Positions 34,455 through 43,196 are shown, counted from the first letter of the stretch. The stretch is DNA of 64,000 nucleotides from Bog-473 sp963766995 (GCA_963766995.1 CAVYCE010000001.1:558001-622000), one strand, 5' to 3'. Notes: generated from the sequence alone by a model not told the origin. Numbers and translations are program-made.

Positions 34455-35065
34455 CTCGCCCCATCAGCGAGTGCCGCCTCTACCTGTGCACCCCTGATCG
34501 GCCCGACCTCTTCAAGTTCGTCGAGGCCACCATCAACGGCGGTGTCGACATGGTCCAGTTGCGCGACAAAGTGCTCGACGCCAAACACCTTCTGGCCCGC
34601 GCCAGCGAACTCCAAAAGCTGTGCACCTCGCTCGACGTGCCGTTCATCCTCAATGATCGTCCTGACCTGGCCCTTGAAGTGGGCGCCGACGGCGTGCACG
34701 TCGGCCAAGACGACGCTCCGGTCTCCCTCGCTCGCCGACTGCTCGGACGCGACGCCATCATCGGACTGTCCACGCACCGCCCCAGGACCTGGACGACGCC
34801 TTGCAGCAGGACGCCACTTACATTTCGGCCGGCCCTGTCGAGGCCACGCCCGACCAAACCAGGACGGCCCGGCACCGGTCTCGACTACCTCCGCCTCGCC
34901 ATCGAACGTTCAACCGTGCCCGTCTTCGTGACCGGCGGTGTCACGCCCGAGCGCATCCCGGCCCTGGCCGAAGCCGGCGCCCGCCACTTCGTCGTGGTGC
35001 GCTACCTCACTGAGTCGACCGCCCCGGAAGCGGCCGCCCGTCGCCTGCGACACGCCATCAGCTAG
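34451..35065 (+). CDS. thiE: Thiamine-phosphate synthase (internal out-of-frame patch)
   Basis: A 204-residue frame that by family joins HMP-PP and thiazole phosphate to thiamine phosphate. Seen: RLYLCTPDRPDLFKFVEATINGGVDMVQLRDK, LNDRPDLALEVGADGVHVGQDD (pyrophosphate and Mg site) and VFVTGGVTPERIPALAEAGARHFVVV. Between about 34777 and 34855 the frame codes RPRTWTTPCSRTPLTF, which is not family-like, whereas another frame there gives QDLDDALQQDATYISAGPVEATP, the expected active-site strand. A missing T near 34777 and an extra G near 34855 would explain this, so the true protein differs over about 27 residues. Confidence 0.85.
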   Translation: MTRPISECRLYLCTPDRPDLFKFVEATINGGVDMVQLRDKVLDAKHLLARASELQKLCTSLDVPFILNDRPDLALEVGADGVHVGQDDAPVSLARRLLGRDAIIGLSTHRPRTWTTPCSRTPLTFRPALSRPRPTKPGRPGTGLDYLRLAIERSTVPVFVTGGVTPERIPALAEAGARHFVVVRYLTESTAPEAAARRLRHAIS

Positions 35066-36927
35066 AGCGTCAGCACCACGGTGATGGAGTAGGCGGCTGA
35101 TCCGGTGTAGCCGTTCTTGTCGGTGGCGGTGACCGTGAAGTTGTAGGTGGTCAGCAGGCCCAACGACCCTCCGGACTGGATGAGGCCACCGGTGGTCATG
35201 GTGAATCCAGTCGGCAATGCGCCCGACGTCACGGCAAAGCTGAAGGTGTCGCCGGACAGAGCCGATGACGCCCCCAGCTGCTTGCTGTATCCCAATGTGG
35301 CGCTGCCCAGACTGCCCGCCGCGGGCGTGAGAGTGATGACAGGAGGATTGACCGTCAACGTGTAGGAGATGGTCCCGGTGAACCCATCGGCATCGGTGAC
35401 CGTCACCGTGAAGGAGTACGAACCATTCTGGGCGGCCGCCGTGATTGTCCCAGACAGCACGCCGGCAGTCGACACCGACAACCCAGCGGGCAGGGTGCCC
35501 GAGGTGACGGCATATGTGTACCCACTCACGCCCCCGCTCGAAGAAAGTGACTTCGAGTACGCCACATAGACGGTGGCCGCCGACAGCGTTGAGGGCGTCA
35601 CGGTGATGGTGGGCGACACTGGGATCAACGTGTACGAGCGTGATCCGGTATATCCGTTGGCATCGGTGGCCGTGACGGTGAAGGCGTAAGTACCGGCAGC
35701 CGAAGGCGAGCCGCTGAACGACCCGGCCGACGACAGCGACAGGCCGGTCGGGAGCGACCCTGAGGTGACGGCGTAGGTGTAGCCACTCACACCCCCGCTT
35801 GTCGCAATGGCGGCCGTGTCAGACGTCTCACCCATCGGGTTAGACAGCGCCGACAACGTCAGCGTCGGAGCAGTCACCACCAGCGCGTACGTCTGCGTCC
35901 CCGTCAGCCCGGCGTGATCGGTGGCTGTCACGGTGAAGGTGTGCGAGCCCGTCTGGCCGGCGCCGGTCACGGTCCCGCTGATGACGCCTCCCGACGAAAG
36001 CGCCATACCGTTCGGGAGCGATCCCGAAGTCACGGTATAGGTGTACGGCGCCGTTCCGCCCGAAGCGGTGATGCTCTGGCTGTAGCCCGTGGCATAGACG
36101 GTGGCTCCCGGCAGCGACGACGGAGCGATCGCGACGTGCACAACGGTGCTGGTCGTACTACACGACGAGACAGCTGACGCGTTGTGCGTGTCGCCGGTGT
36201 ACGAGGCGTACCACCAGTAGGTGCCGGCCGTCGTAGGTGCATAGGTGGTCGAGGCGTTGTATGAGCCGTTGGCCGTCACCGTGACCGCCGAGCCAACGGT
36301 GGTCCAGCCCGTCCCGGTGCAACTCGATGGTGCGGTGACCTGCGGGCCGAAGACAGAGAAACTGATGGAACCACCCGGTGCCGGCGCTGGCGACGTCGTG
36401 GCCGCGGCCAAGGTGGCCGACGGGGTGATCGCAGCGGCGAACACCACCGAAGTGGCAGCCGATACCGACACGGTCGGCAACGCCTGCACGACGACAGCCA
36501 CCGACTTGGCACTCTCGGTGCCCACCCAAGTCGACGAGGCCAATTCGGGCACATCGGCGTACTGCCAGGTGCCTGCACCCGGTGCATCGGTGCACGTCGC
36601 TAGGCCCGCGGACACCGAGCAGGAGCCGCTGATCGATGCCGAACTCGTCGAGCCCGAGGCATACCGATTGACGGCATAAGAGGTAAGGGAGGTGCCACCG
36701 CTGGTCGAGCTCTGTGCGAACGTGATCGTCACGGTCTGGCCCGAAGCTGGCGTCACGCTGGTGGTCGGCACGGCGCCAGTCGGCATGATCTGCGCCGTGG
36801 CCTCGGCGTAATTCGATCCGCTCGTCACCGTCACCAGCCAGTAGGCGAAGGCGACACCAGAGAGGCACACAACGAGGCCGAGAGCGCCACCAAGCACGGC
36901 GGCGATGATGCGAGGGCGGACAGTCAT
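35062..36927 (-). CDS. Secreted Ig-like (He_PIG) repeat protein
   Basis: A 621-residue exported surface protein. Residues 1-30 form a signal anchor (IIAAVLGGALGLVVCLSGVAFAYW) with Ala-Tyr-Trp at 28-30. Then a fibronectin-like Ser/Thr-rich region to about 270, followed by four putative-Ig (He_PIG) units of about 85-90 residues, each with a core like LPTGLSLSSAGSFSG and TVTATDANGYTG, ending in VVLTL without a sortase signal. It probably binds polymers or partners on the surface. It is the third gene of an operon with two small exported proteins; its stop overlaps the convergent thiE end by 4 bases. Confidence 0.8.
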   Translation of the reverse strand: MTVRPRIIAAVLGGALGLVVCLSGVAFAYWLVTVTSGSNYAEATAQIMPTGAVPTTSVTPASGQTVTITFAQSSTSGGTSLTSYAVNRYASGSTSSASISGSCSVSAGLATCTDAPGAGTWQYADVPELASSTWVGTESAKSVAVVVQALPTVSVSAATSVVFAAAITPSATLAAATTSPAPAPGGSISFSVFGPQVTAPSSCTGTGWTTVGSAVTVTANGSYNASTTYAPTTAGTYWWYASYTGDTHNASAVSSCSTTSTVVHVAIAPSSLPGATVYATGYSQSITASGGTAPYTYTVTSGSLPNGMALSSGGVISGTVTGAGQTGSHTFTVTATDHAGLTGTQTYALVVTAPTLTLSALSNPMGETSDTAAIATSGGVSGYTYAVTSGSLPTGLSLSSAGSFSGSPSAAGTYAFTVTATDANGYTGSRSYTLIPVSPTITVTPSTLSAATVYVAYSKSLSSSGGVSGYTYAVTSGTLPAGLSVSTAGVLSGTITAAAQNGSYSFTVTVTDADGFTGTISYTLTVNPPVITLTPAAGSLGSATLGYSKQLGASSALSGDTFSFAVTSGALPTGFTMTTGGLIQSGGSLGLLTTYNFTVTATDKNGYTGSAAYSITVVLTL

Positions 36928-36942
36928 GGCGTGGGAAGGCAG

Positions 36943-37512
36943 CTATTTCTGAAACGTGGCCGAGACAGGGATGTTGAACGTGGCCCCCTGGCACCCGTTC
37001 TGCGCCGACAAGCTCATAGAGGCCGCACCCGTGAAGCGCAGCAACTGACTGCCCGGGCTCACCGTGACCGAAGGAGCGGTTGGAAAGCTCACGGTCACGC
37101 CGGTGGTCGTGCAAGCGCCGACACCGCCATTGGCCGTGATGGCACCGTTCAGCGTGAGAACCGTCAAGGTCACCGGAAACGAGTTGGTGTTGTTCACCCG
37201 CACAATGACCTGGCTCGACCCGCCCGGCAGCAACGAGATTGCGGGCGAATCACCGCCGGTAAAGGCCACCACGGTGATGGGCGCCAGCGAACCCGTGCCG
37301 CCGCCGCCTGCACCGGCGCCGCCACGGTTCCAGAGCCCAAAGGCCGCTCCGCCGCCGAGCCCCAGAACGACCGCGCCCAGCACCAAGGCCAATAGGGGGG
37401 AGACAAGCCTCCCACGCAGTATGCGATGACGCGACGACGGGAGGGGCAGTGCCCCTCCCGTCGCAACGTCGCTCCCTACCCGGGGTGGCGTCCCCGTATG
37501 AGGGATGCGCAT
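36943..37512 (-). CDS. Small exported beta-sandwich protein, unknown
   Basis: A 189-residue protein: a basic leader, a membrane segment (LVSPLLALVLGAVVLGLGGGAAFGLW), a Gly-rich spacer and a C-terminal domain of about 115 residues. That domain (ISLLPGGSSQVIVRVNNTNSFPVTLTV, then ACTTTGVTVSFP and NGCQGATFNIPVSATF) has the same order of features as the domain of the next upstream gene: L-x-PG-S, N-x-N, T-x-IG-like strand, AC-T, and N-x-C. So they are likely paralogues with one disulfide. ATG at 37512, 8 bases after the upstream gene's stop; upstream in-frame residues are out of its signal. Role unknown, probably surface structural. Confidence 0.6.
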   Translation of the reverse strand: MRIPHTGTPPRVGSDVATGGALPLPSSRHRILRGRLVSPLLALVLGAVVLGLGGGAAFGLWNRGGAGAGGGGTGSLAPITVVAFTGGDSPAISLLPGGSSQVIVRVNNTNSFPVTLTVLTLNGAITANGGVGACTTTGVTVSFPTAPSVTVSPGSQLLRFTGAASMSLSAQNGCQGATFNIPVSATFQK

Positions 37513-37520
37513 CAGTCGAA

Positions 37521-38018
37521 TCAGTTCGACGTGTAGACGATCGGAACCGTGGTCAGGCTCTCGCAGTTGTCCTGGTTCGTGGCCGAGTCGTTCATGGCAA
37601 TGCTGAGGCCACTCCACGCGCCGACCGCGGTGCCCGAAGGCACTTCGGCGCTCACGGGGGCAGTACCGGTGATGGTGAAGTCAGCCTGGGTGCAGGCCGG
37701 CAGCGAGCTGTTGGTCTGCGAGCTGAAGGTGCCGATGCTGGCCGTCACCGAGGTGACGTAGACCTTGCCCGGGTTGGAGTTGTTGAAGTCGCCTGACAGG
37801 GCGATGCTGTCGCCGGGGTACAGACCGGCAACCGTCGAGGTCTGCACGACCACAACAGCCGCTGGAGCGGTAGTGGTGCCGTTGCCCGAGCCAGAGCCCG
37901 AGGTGGTCCAGTACGCGAAGGCGGCGCCAGCGCCGGCCAGGGTCACGAAAGAGGCGAGAAAGATTCCAGCAAAGCGCTTCTTGCGACGCTCGCCGTTCTT
38001 CTTGGTGAGGATGGACAT
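37521..38018 (-). CDS. Small exported protein with SipW-like AYW signal motif
   Basis: A 165-residue protein, first gene of the trio. The leader is RRKKRF followed by AGIFLASFVTLAGAGAAFAYW (Ala35-Tyr36-Trp37), then TTSGSGSGNGTTT. This resembles the SipW-dependent signal peptides of TasA/CalY-like fibre proteins, in which the cut falls at an aromatic A-F/Y-x motif. The mature domain (TVAGLYPGDSIALSGDFNNSNPGKVYVTSVTASIG; CTQADFTITG; NQDNCES) looks like a small beta-sandwich with two conserved cysteines. RBS CTCCTTT (reverse of AAAGGAG) is 7 bases upstream. Function unknown; a fibre or surface subunit is a guess. Confidence 0.65.
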   Translation of the reverse strand: MSILTKKNGERRKKRFAGIFLASFVTLAGAGAAFAYWTTSGSGSGNGTTTAPAAVVVVQTSTVAGLYPGDSIALSGDFNNSNPGKVYVTSVTASIGTFSSQTNSSLPACTQADFTITGTAPVSAEVPSGTAVGAWSGLSIAMNDSATNQDNCESLTTVPIVYTSN

Positions 38019-38025
38019 CTGAAAA

Positions 38026-38032
38026 CTCCTTT
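38026..38032 (-). promoter_or_regulatory. Strong ribosome binding site of the exported-protein operon
   Basis: AAAGGAG on the minus strand, 7 bases before the ATG at 38018. It is one of the best ribosome sites in the window and suggests high expression. Confidence 0.7.
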
Positions 38033-38140
38033 GTCAGCAGGAAGCGGTGCGGTGCGCACTGCTCGCTCACAAAGAAGGTAAAAAACGCAGGTTTCCCAGA
38101 GATCGCCGTCCGGTTGCTATCCGGTAGCCCACTCCACTAC

Positions 38141-38884
38141 TTAACGCCGACGCTCGAGCCAGCCCACCAATATGGCGATGACCCGGGGGTCTGCCCGGAG
38201 CCAGTGACCGGCACCGTGGACCACGTGCAGGTCAGAAGGACCAGTGGCCGCATCGGCCAACGCCCGAGCGTCGCTCTGAGAAATATCGGGGTCGTCGGCA
38301 CCGTGCACCACCAACAGCGGCCGGCCCTTGAGCATCTCGGCGTCTTTCTCCGGATGCAGCAGTGACAACTCCTTGGCCCACGTATCCGGCGCCGTCGGAT
38401 ACCCCGGAGTGTGGATCACCCCCGTGCGCACGCAGCGATCAACCAGTCCGGCCGGGTCGGCGATCATCGCATCGAGGTTGGCCGGCGTCCCTAGGCAGGC
38501 CACTCCGGCCACCCGCTGATCGGTGGCCGCCACATGGAGGGCCAGGACCCCACCGAAGCCGAAGCCGACCAACCATCGGGGGGCCTCGTCGGCTACCTCT
38601 GACTCCATGAGGAGGCGAACATCGTCCACCCACCCAGAAGCGGAGAAGTCGCCTTGGGACTCACCGGCACCTCGCAGGGTGGCGGTGACGACCCGCCATG
38701 ACGTCTCCCGGGTCAGCCGATCGGCCAGCGCTGGATACGTTGTCGCCACATCACTGGCCGAACCCTTGGCCCGCGGCAGGTCGTGGCAGAGAACGATATT
38801 GCCCGCCAATGGCTGCGTTGCTGTCGTCGAGTACGTCCACAAATCCCCGGCATCGCCAGGGAGGAGCCGAAACGGCCCCGCCAC
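38141..38884 (-). CDS. Alpha/beta hydrolase family protein lacking the nucleophile Ser
   Basis: A 247-residue alpha/beta hydrolase fold protein: IVLCHDLPRAKG near 30, RGAGESQG near 71, a nucleophile elbow WLVGFGFGGVLAL at 104-116, GADDPD and HGAGHWLR toward the end, the usual acid and base positions. In the elbow G-x-Nuc-x-G-G the nucleophile place is Gly109 instead of Ser, a single-base difference from an active codon (AGC to GGC). So it may be a non-catalytic binding protein or a product of substitution. It abuts the acyl-CoA dehydrogenase gene, same strand, and stops end to start. Confidence 0.7.
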   Translation of the reverse strand: MAGPFRLLPGDAGDLWTYSTTATQPLAGNIVLCHDLPRAKGSASDVATTYPALADRLTRETSWRVVTATLRGAGESQGDFSASGWVDDVRLLMESEVADEAPRWLVGFGFGGVLALHVAATDQRVAGVACLGTPANLDAMIADPAGLVDRCVRTGVIHTPGYPTAPDTWAKELSLLHPEKDAEMLKGRPLLVVHGADDPDISQSDARALADAATGPSDLHVVHGAGHWLRADPRVIAILVGWLERRR

Positions 38885-40000
38885 CTAAATGCCGATGCGC
38901 TGCGCCAGCAGCTCGCGGTGGTAGGCAGGGTCGCCGAGCAATAGCTCTGATGACTTGGCCCGCTTGAAATACAGATGAGCCGGGTGCTCCCAGGTGAAGC
39001 CGATGCCACCGTGGATCTGAATGTTCTCGGCTGCCGAATGGAAATACGCCTCCGAGCAGTAGGACTTGCACAGCGAAGCCACCACCGGGAGCTCGTCGGA
39101 ATCCTCGGCTGCGGCCCAGGCGGCGTAGTACGCCGCTGACTTGGCTGACTCGACTTCGAGCAGCATGTCGGCGCACTTGTGCTTAATGGCCTGGAACGAC
39201 CCGATGGGCCGACCGAACTGAATGCGGGTCTTGGCGTATTCCACCGAGGCGTCCAACACGCGCTGCGCGCCGCCCACTTGCTCCGCGGCCAACGCCACTG
39301 CAGCCAAGTCGAGCGTCTTGGACAGGCCAGCCTCAGCCCCACCATCGACGCCGATCAACACAGCCGGCGTCGCCGAGAACTCCAACCGCGCCTGCTTGCG
39401 GGTCTGGTCCATGGTCGGCAGCGGCGTCCGCACCAATCCGGCCGCGTCGCCTTGCACGGCGAACAGCGACACACCGGCCGCCGTCCGAGCGGCCACCACA
39501 ATCAGGTTGGCCACGTGCCCATCAATCACAAACATCTTGTGGCCGTTGAGCACCCAGCCGTCACCCGACTTCTCAGCGGCGCACTCAATCCCGGAGAAGT
39601 CCCACTTCCCGTTGTCTTCGGTGATGGCCAAGGTGGCGATGGTCTCTCCCGAAGCGATGCCGGGCAAGTAGGTCTTCTTGGCCTCGACGTCGCCGGATGT
39701 CAACAGCGCATTGGCGCCCAAAGCCACGGTGGAGAAGAAGGGAGCGCACAGCAAGGAGGCGCCCATCTCCTCGAGCACCACGATGAGCTCTACGTATGAA
39801 AAGCCCGATCCGCCGAACTCCTCTGGGATGGTCAGGGACTGCAGTCCCAGCTGGTCGGCCATCTGGCTCCACACTGCGGGGTCATATCCATCGGTGGTGT
39901 CCATGAGGCGACGGACCTCGGTTTCAGGCGACTTCTCGGCCAGGAACCGGCGGACCGACGTGCGCAGTTCTTCCTGCTCATCACTGAAGGCGAAATTCAT
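38885..40000 (-). CDS. Acyl-CoA dehydrogenase
   Basis: A 371-residue FAD-dependent acyl-CoA dehydrogenase. Seen: MNFAFSDEQEELRTSVRRFLAEKSPE at the start, LAITEDNGKWD with the FAD/substrate contact, RIQFGRPIGSFQAIKHKCADM, and QIHGGIGFTWEHPAHLYFKRA near the end, where Glu in TWEHP is the likely base (as in FadE26/27-type and related enzymes). It oxidises an acyl-CoA at alpha-beta; chain type is not known. ATG at 40000 is chosen over further upstream codons. The downstream hydrolase gene starts at its stop codon boundary. Confidence 0.9.
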   Translation of the reverse strand: MNFAFSDEQEELRTSVRRFLAEKSPETEVRRLMDTTDGYDPAVWSQMADQLGLQSLTIPEEFGGSGFSYVELIVVLEEMGASLLCAPFFSTVALGANALLTSGDVEAKKTYLPGIASGETIATLAITEDNGKWDFSGIECAAEKSGDGWVLNGHKMFVIDGHVANLIVVAARTAAGVSLFAVQGDAAGLVRTPLPTMDQTRKQARLEFSATPAVLIGVDGGAEAGLSKTLDLAAVALAAEQVGGAQRVLDASVEYAKTRIQFGRPIGSFQAIKHKCADMLLEVESAKSAAYYAAWAAAEDSDELPVVASLCKSYCSEAYFHSAAENIQIHGGIGFTWEHPAHLYFKRAKSSELLLGDPAYHRELLAQRIGI

Positions 40001-40067
40001 GTTTCGGTGTCTACCAGAACCAGGCCCGCCGCGACCACAAGGACCAGGCGTGTGGGACGCTGGAGTC

Positions 40068-40685
40068 ATGGGACAACTGGAGAACATCTGGAGCGACGCC
40101 CGGGTCGAGGTGCACCACATTGTGGTCGGGCCCATGGAAAACAACGTCTACGTGCTGCGCTGTCGCCGTACAGGCGACGCCATGCTGATCGACGCCGCCA
40201 ACGAGCATGAGAAGTTGCTTGAGATCTGCACGCAACCTCGGCGTCGATCAGGTGGTGGAGACCCATGGGCACTGGGACCACATCCAGGCCGTGCCTGCCG
40301 TCCGGGAGGCCGGCATCTCCGTGGCCGTGACCCAGGCCGACGCTGGCATGCTGCCCAGCTACGACCTGATCCTGACGGACGACGAGGTCCTCACCGTCGG
40401 TGACCTGCGCATTCGCACCCTGGCCACCCCGGGCCACACCGCCGGGTCGATCTGTTTCGCCGTGGAAGGCACGCCCCTCCTCTTCACCGGCGACACCCTG
40501 TTCCCTGGCGGCCCCGGCAACACCTCGCTCGAGGGCGGCGACTTCGACACCATCATCACTTCCCTCGACCGCCGCATTTTCGCCGCCTTCGAGGCCGACA
40601 CCCTCGTCTACCCCGGCCACGGCACGGCCACCACCGTCGGCAACGAGTCCCCCACCTGCAGGAATGGGTCGACCGAGGCTGGTGA
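40068..40685 (+). CDS. MBL-fold hydrolase, glyoxalase II-like (two frameshifts)
   Basis: A metallo-beta-lactamase-fold hydrolase of about 205 residues. Start ATG at 40068 reads GQLENIWSDARVEVHHIVVGPMENNVYVL...DAANEHEKLLEIC; after a +1 shift near 40220 it continues RNLGVDQVVETHGHWDHIQA (metal motif THGHWDH), TLATPGHTAGSICF, FTGDTLFPGGPGNT and VYPGHG. Near 40653 a C is apparently missing in a run of five; restoring it gives ESPHLQEWVDRGW and a stop at 40685, a typical end. It lies 46 bases before sufC on the same strand. Confidence 0.8.
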
Positions 40686-40731
40686 CACCGGCCCGTGGTG
40701 AAAACCTGACTAAAACGGTAGGCTTTAGGCA

Positions 40732-41478
40732 ATGACCGCCACCCTCGTGCTCGAGATCCGGGACCTCCACGTCTCCACCGACGGCACCGAGATCCTGCGC
40801 GGCGTCAACCTGTCCGTCGGCACCGGCGAGATCCACGCCCTCATGGGCCCCAACGGCGCAGGCAAGTCCACCCTGGCCGGCACGCTCATGGGCCACCCGG
40901 CCTATGAGGTGACCCAGGGCGCCATCCTCCTCGACGGCGAAGACGTCACCGATTGGGCCACCGACGTGCGCTCCAAAGCCGGCCTGTTCCTGGCCTTCCA
41001 GTACCCCGAGTCGATCGAAGGCGTCTCGGTCACCCAGTTCCTGCGCCAGGCCATGGCCGCCCGCACCGAGGACGAGGTATCCGTCCTCGAGGTCCGAGTG
41101 CTCATGACCGAATGGATGGAGCGCCTGGGCATGGACAAGTCCTTCGCCAGCCGCCACCTCAATCAGGGCTTCAGCGGCGGCGAGAAGAAGCGCAACGAGA
41201 TTCTCCAGATGGCGCTGCTCAAACCCCGCGTGGCCGTCCTGGACGAGACCGACTCCGGCTTAGACATCGATGCGCTGCGGGTCGTGGGCAGCGGCGTCCA
41301 CGCCGTCCGTGACGAGCGCCCCGAACTCGGCGTCCTGGCCATCACCCATTACCAGCGCCTGCTCGATGAGCTCAAACCCGACCACGTCCATCTCCTCGTC
41401 GATGGTCGCATCGTCGAAAGCGGCGGCCCCGAGCTGGCCGGTCGGGTCGAGGCCGAGGGCTACGAGGCACTGCGATGA
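40732..41478 (+). CDS. sufC: Fe-S cluster assembly ATPase SufC (copy 1, canonical)
   Basis: A 248-residue ABC-type ATPase of the SufBCD scaffold. Seen: Walker A GPNGAGKST, FLAFQYPESIEGVS (a SufC-specific string), signature FSGGEKKRNEI, Walker B VAVLDETDSGLD and the H-loop ITHYQRLL. It powers cluster assembly on SufB/SufD. It precedes sufS and sufU. A second, more divergent SufC lies at 45.0-45.8 kb beside sufD and the Rieske gene. Confidence 0.93.
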   Translation: MTATLVLEIRDLHVSTDGTEILRGVNLSVGTGEIHALMGPNGAGKSTLAGTLMGHPAYEVTQGAILLDGEDVTDWATDVRSKAGLFLAFQYPESIEGVSVTQFLRQAMAARTEDEVSVLEVRVLMTEWMERLGMDKSFASRHLNQGFSGGEKKRNEILQMALLKPRVAVLDETDSGLDIDALRVVGSGVHAVRDERPELGVLAITHYQRLLDELKPDHVHLLVDGRIVESGGPELAGRVEAEGYEALR

Positions 41479-42720
41479 GGCCGCGCCGCTCAACGTCGAG
41501 GCCCTGCGCAAAGACTTCCCGCTGCTGACCCAGACCGTGCACGACCGCCCCATCGTCTATCTGGACTCGGCCTCGTCCGCTCTGCAGCCGCAGGTCCGTC
41601 ATCAACGCCATGGCCAAGTACTACGAGACCACACACGCCAACGTGCACCGCGGCGTCTACGCCACGGCCGAGGAGTCCACCCACCTTTACGAGCACGCCC
41701 GCATCGCCGTCGGCCGCTTCATCGCCGCCCCCGACCCGGCCCACGAGATCATCTTCACCAAGAACACCACCGAAGGCATCAACCTGGTGGCCCACACGTG
41801 GGGCCGCGCCAATCTCAAGACGTGGCGACAAGATCTTGCTCTCCGAGATGGAGCACCACGCCAACATCGTGCCGTGGCTGATGCTGGCCGAAGAGGTCGG
41901 CCTCGAGGTGCGCTACCTCCCCGTCGACGGCGAGGGTTACCTCAACCTGGACGAACTGAACACCTTGGTGGACGGCGTGAAGCTGGTCGGGATTTCGGCC
42001 ATGTCCAATGTGCTGGGCACCATCAATCCGGTGGCTCGCATCGCCGAGGCCGCGCATGCCGCCGGTGCCGTGGTGGTGGTCGACGGAGCGCAGCTCGGTG
42101 CCCCACGCGCCCGTCAACGTGAGCTGCGCTCGGCGCCGACTTTCTGGCCTTCTCCGGCCACAAGATGATGGGGCCCACGGGCATCGGCGTGCTCTGGGGC
42201 CGGGCCGAGCTGCTCGAAGCCATGCCTCCCTTCCTCGGAGGCGGCGGGATGATCCTCGATGTCAAGCTCGACTCCTTCCGCTCCGCCCCCACCCCGGCCA
42301 AGTTCGAGGCCGGCACGCCGCCCATTGCCGAGGCGGTCGGCCTGAATGCGGCCAGTGACCTATCTCAACGACATCGGCATGGACCGGATCCGCGAGCACG
42401 AGTTGGCGCTGACCAATCACGCCCTGGCCCGCTTGGACGAGAAGCTCGGGCAGGACATCCGCATCTTCGGGCCACCGGCGGGTCCCGACCGCGGTGGGGT
42501 GCTCTCCATGGCCTACCGGGACGTCCACGCGCACGACTTGGCTCAGGTGCTGGACCAGTATGGCGTCTGCGTGCGACCAGGTCACCACTGTGCCAAGCCG
42601 CTGATGCGCAAGCTGGGCGTGCAGGCCACCGCACGGGCTTCGTTTTCCCTGTTCAGCGACGAGCACGACATCGAGGTGTTGATCGAGGGATTGGTGGAAG
42701 CCGGTAGATTGTTCGGGTGA
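41475..42720 (+). pseudogene. sufS: Cysteine desulfurase SufS, frame broken at six places
   Basis: A PLP enzyme that takes sulfur from cysteine and gives it to SufU. Conserved blocks run in order but change frame: APLNVEALRKDFPLLTQ, INAMAKYYETTHANVHRGVY, LSEMEHHANIVPWLMLA, FSGHKMMGPTGIGVLWG (PLP lysine) and GVCVRPGHHCAKPLMRKLG (active Cys). The breaks are near 41480, 41593, 41823, 42099, 42125 and 42359; the last five each vanish if one base is dropped. Start ATG at 41475 overlaps sufC by 4. Such enzymes are essential in Suf-only bacteria, so these are probably sequence errors, not loss. Confidence 0.88.
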
Positions 42721-43196
42721 TGGCCGACCTGGAAGAGCTCTACCGCGAGATCATCCTCGACCACTACCGCTCCCCTCGGAACCGGGGCGAACTGGAGTCA
42801 CCGCCGGCCCACCGGGTCGAAGGCTTCAACCCGCTGTGCGGCGACGAGGTGGTGATCAGCCTCTTGGTGGAGGACGGCAAACTGGCCGATCTGAAAATCG
42901 GCGGCTCGGGCTGTTCGATCAGCCAGTCTTCGGCCTCGCTCATGTCGGCAGCCGTTAAGGGCAAGCCGGTCGACGAAGTACACCAACTCATCCACACCTT
43001 CAAAGGAATGATGTCGATCCACGAGTCCAAGTTGGACAAGGACGGCGAAGTGACCGAGCCCGAAGAGATCAACCTCGACAGCCTGGGCGAGCTGGCGGCA
43101 CTCCAGGGCGTGGTGAAGTTCCCCGTACGTATCAAGTGCGCCACCCTGAGCTGGAATGCCCTATCCCAGGGCCTCGAGGAAGTCGCAGCCGGCTAG
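42720..43196 (+). CDS. sufU: SufU, zinc-dependent sulfurtransferase partner of SufS
   Basis: A 158-residue U-type sulfur acceptor. Seen: C40-x-D42 in NPLCGDEVV, C65 in GSGCSIS, C140 in RIKCATLSW, the zinc-binding Cys/Asp set of SufU, and the LYREIILDHYRSPRN start. It accepts persulfide sulfur from SufS and passes it to SufBCD. ATG at 42720 forms a TGATG overlap with the sufS stop, so the two are translated together. Confidence 0.92.
   Translation: MADLEELYREIILDHYRSPRNRGELESPPAHRVEGFNPLCGDEVVISLLVEDGKLADLKIGGSGCSISQSSASLMSAAVKGKPVDEVHQLIHTFKGMMSIHESKLDKDGEVTEPEEINLDSLGELAALQGVVKFPVRIKCATLSWNALSQGLEEVAAG

Noticed and set aside
35062..36120. Repeated DNA of about 260-270 bases, first suspected as a non-coding repeat array.
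   Set aside because: The period equals the He_PIG protein repeat; it is an in-frame domain repeat, not a CRISPR or satellite.
38041..38140. Possible GEMM-type c-di-GMP riboswitch in the gap before the exported-protein operon.
   Set aside because: Some GGTTGC/ATCC-like pieces occur, but the core GACGCAAAGC is missing and the orientation would be wrong for the operon.
40066..41157. Open frame of 363 codons on the minus strand over the MBL gene and sufC.
   Set aside because: It is a shadow; both plus-strand genes carry catalytic motifs.
41475..42720. Programmed frameshifting as an explanation of the SufS breaks.
   Set aside because: There are six breaks without slippery sites or a conserved signal, and the same pattern occurs in unrelated genes nearby; sequence error explains it better.
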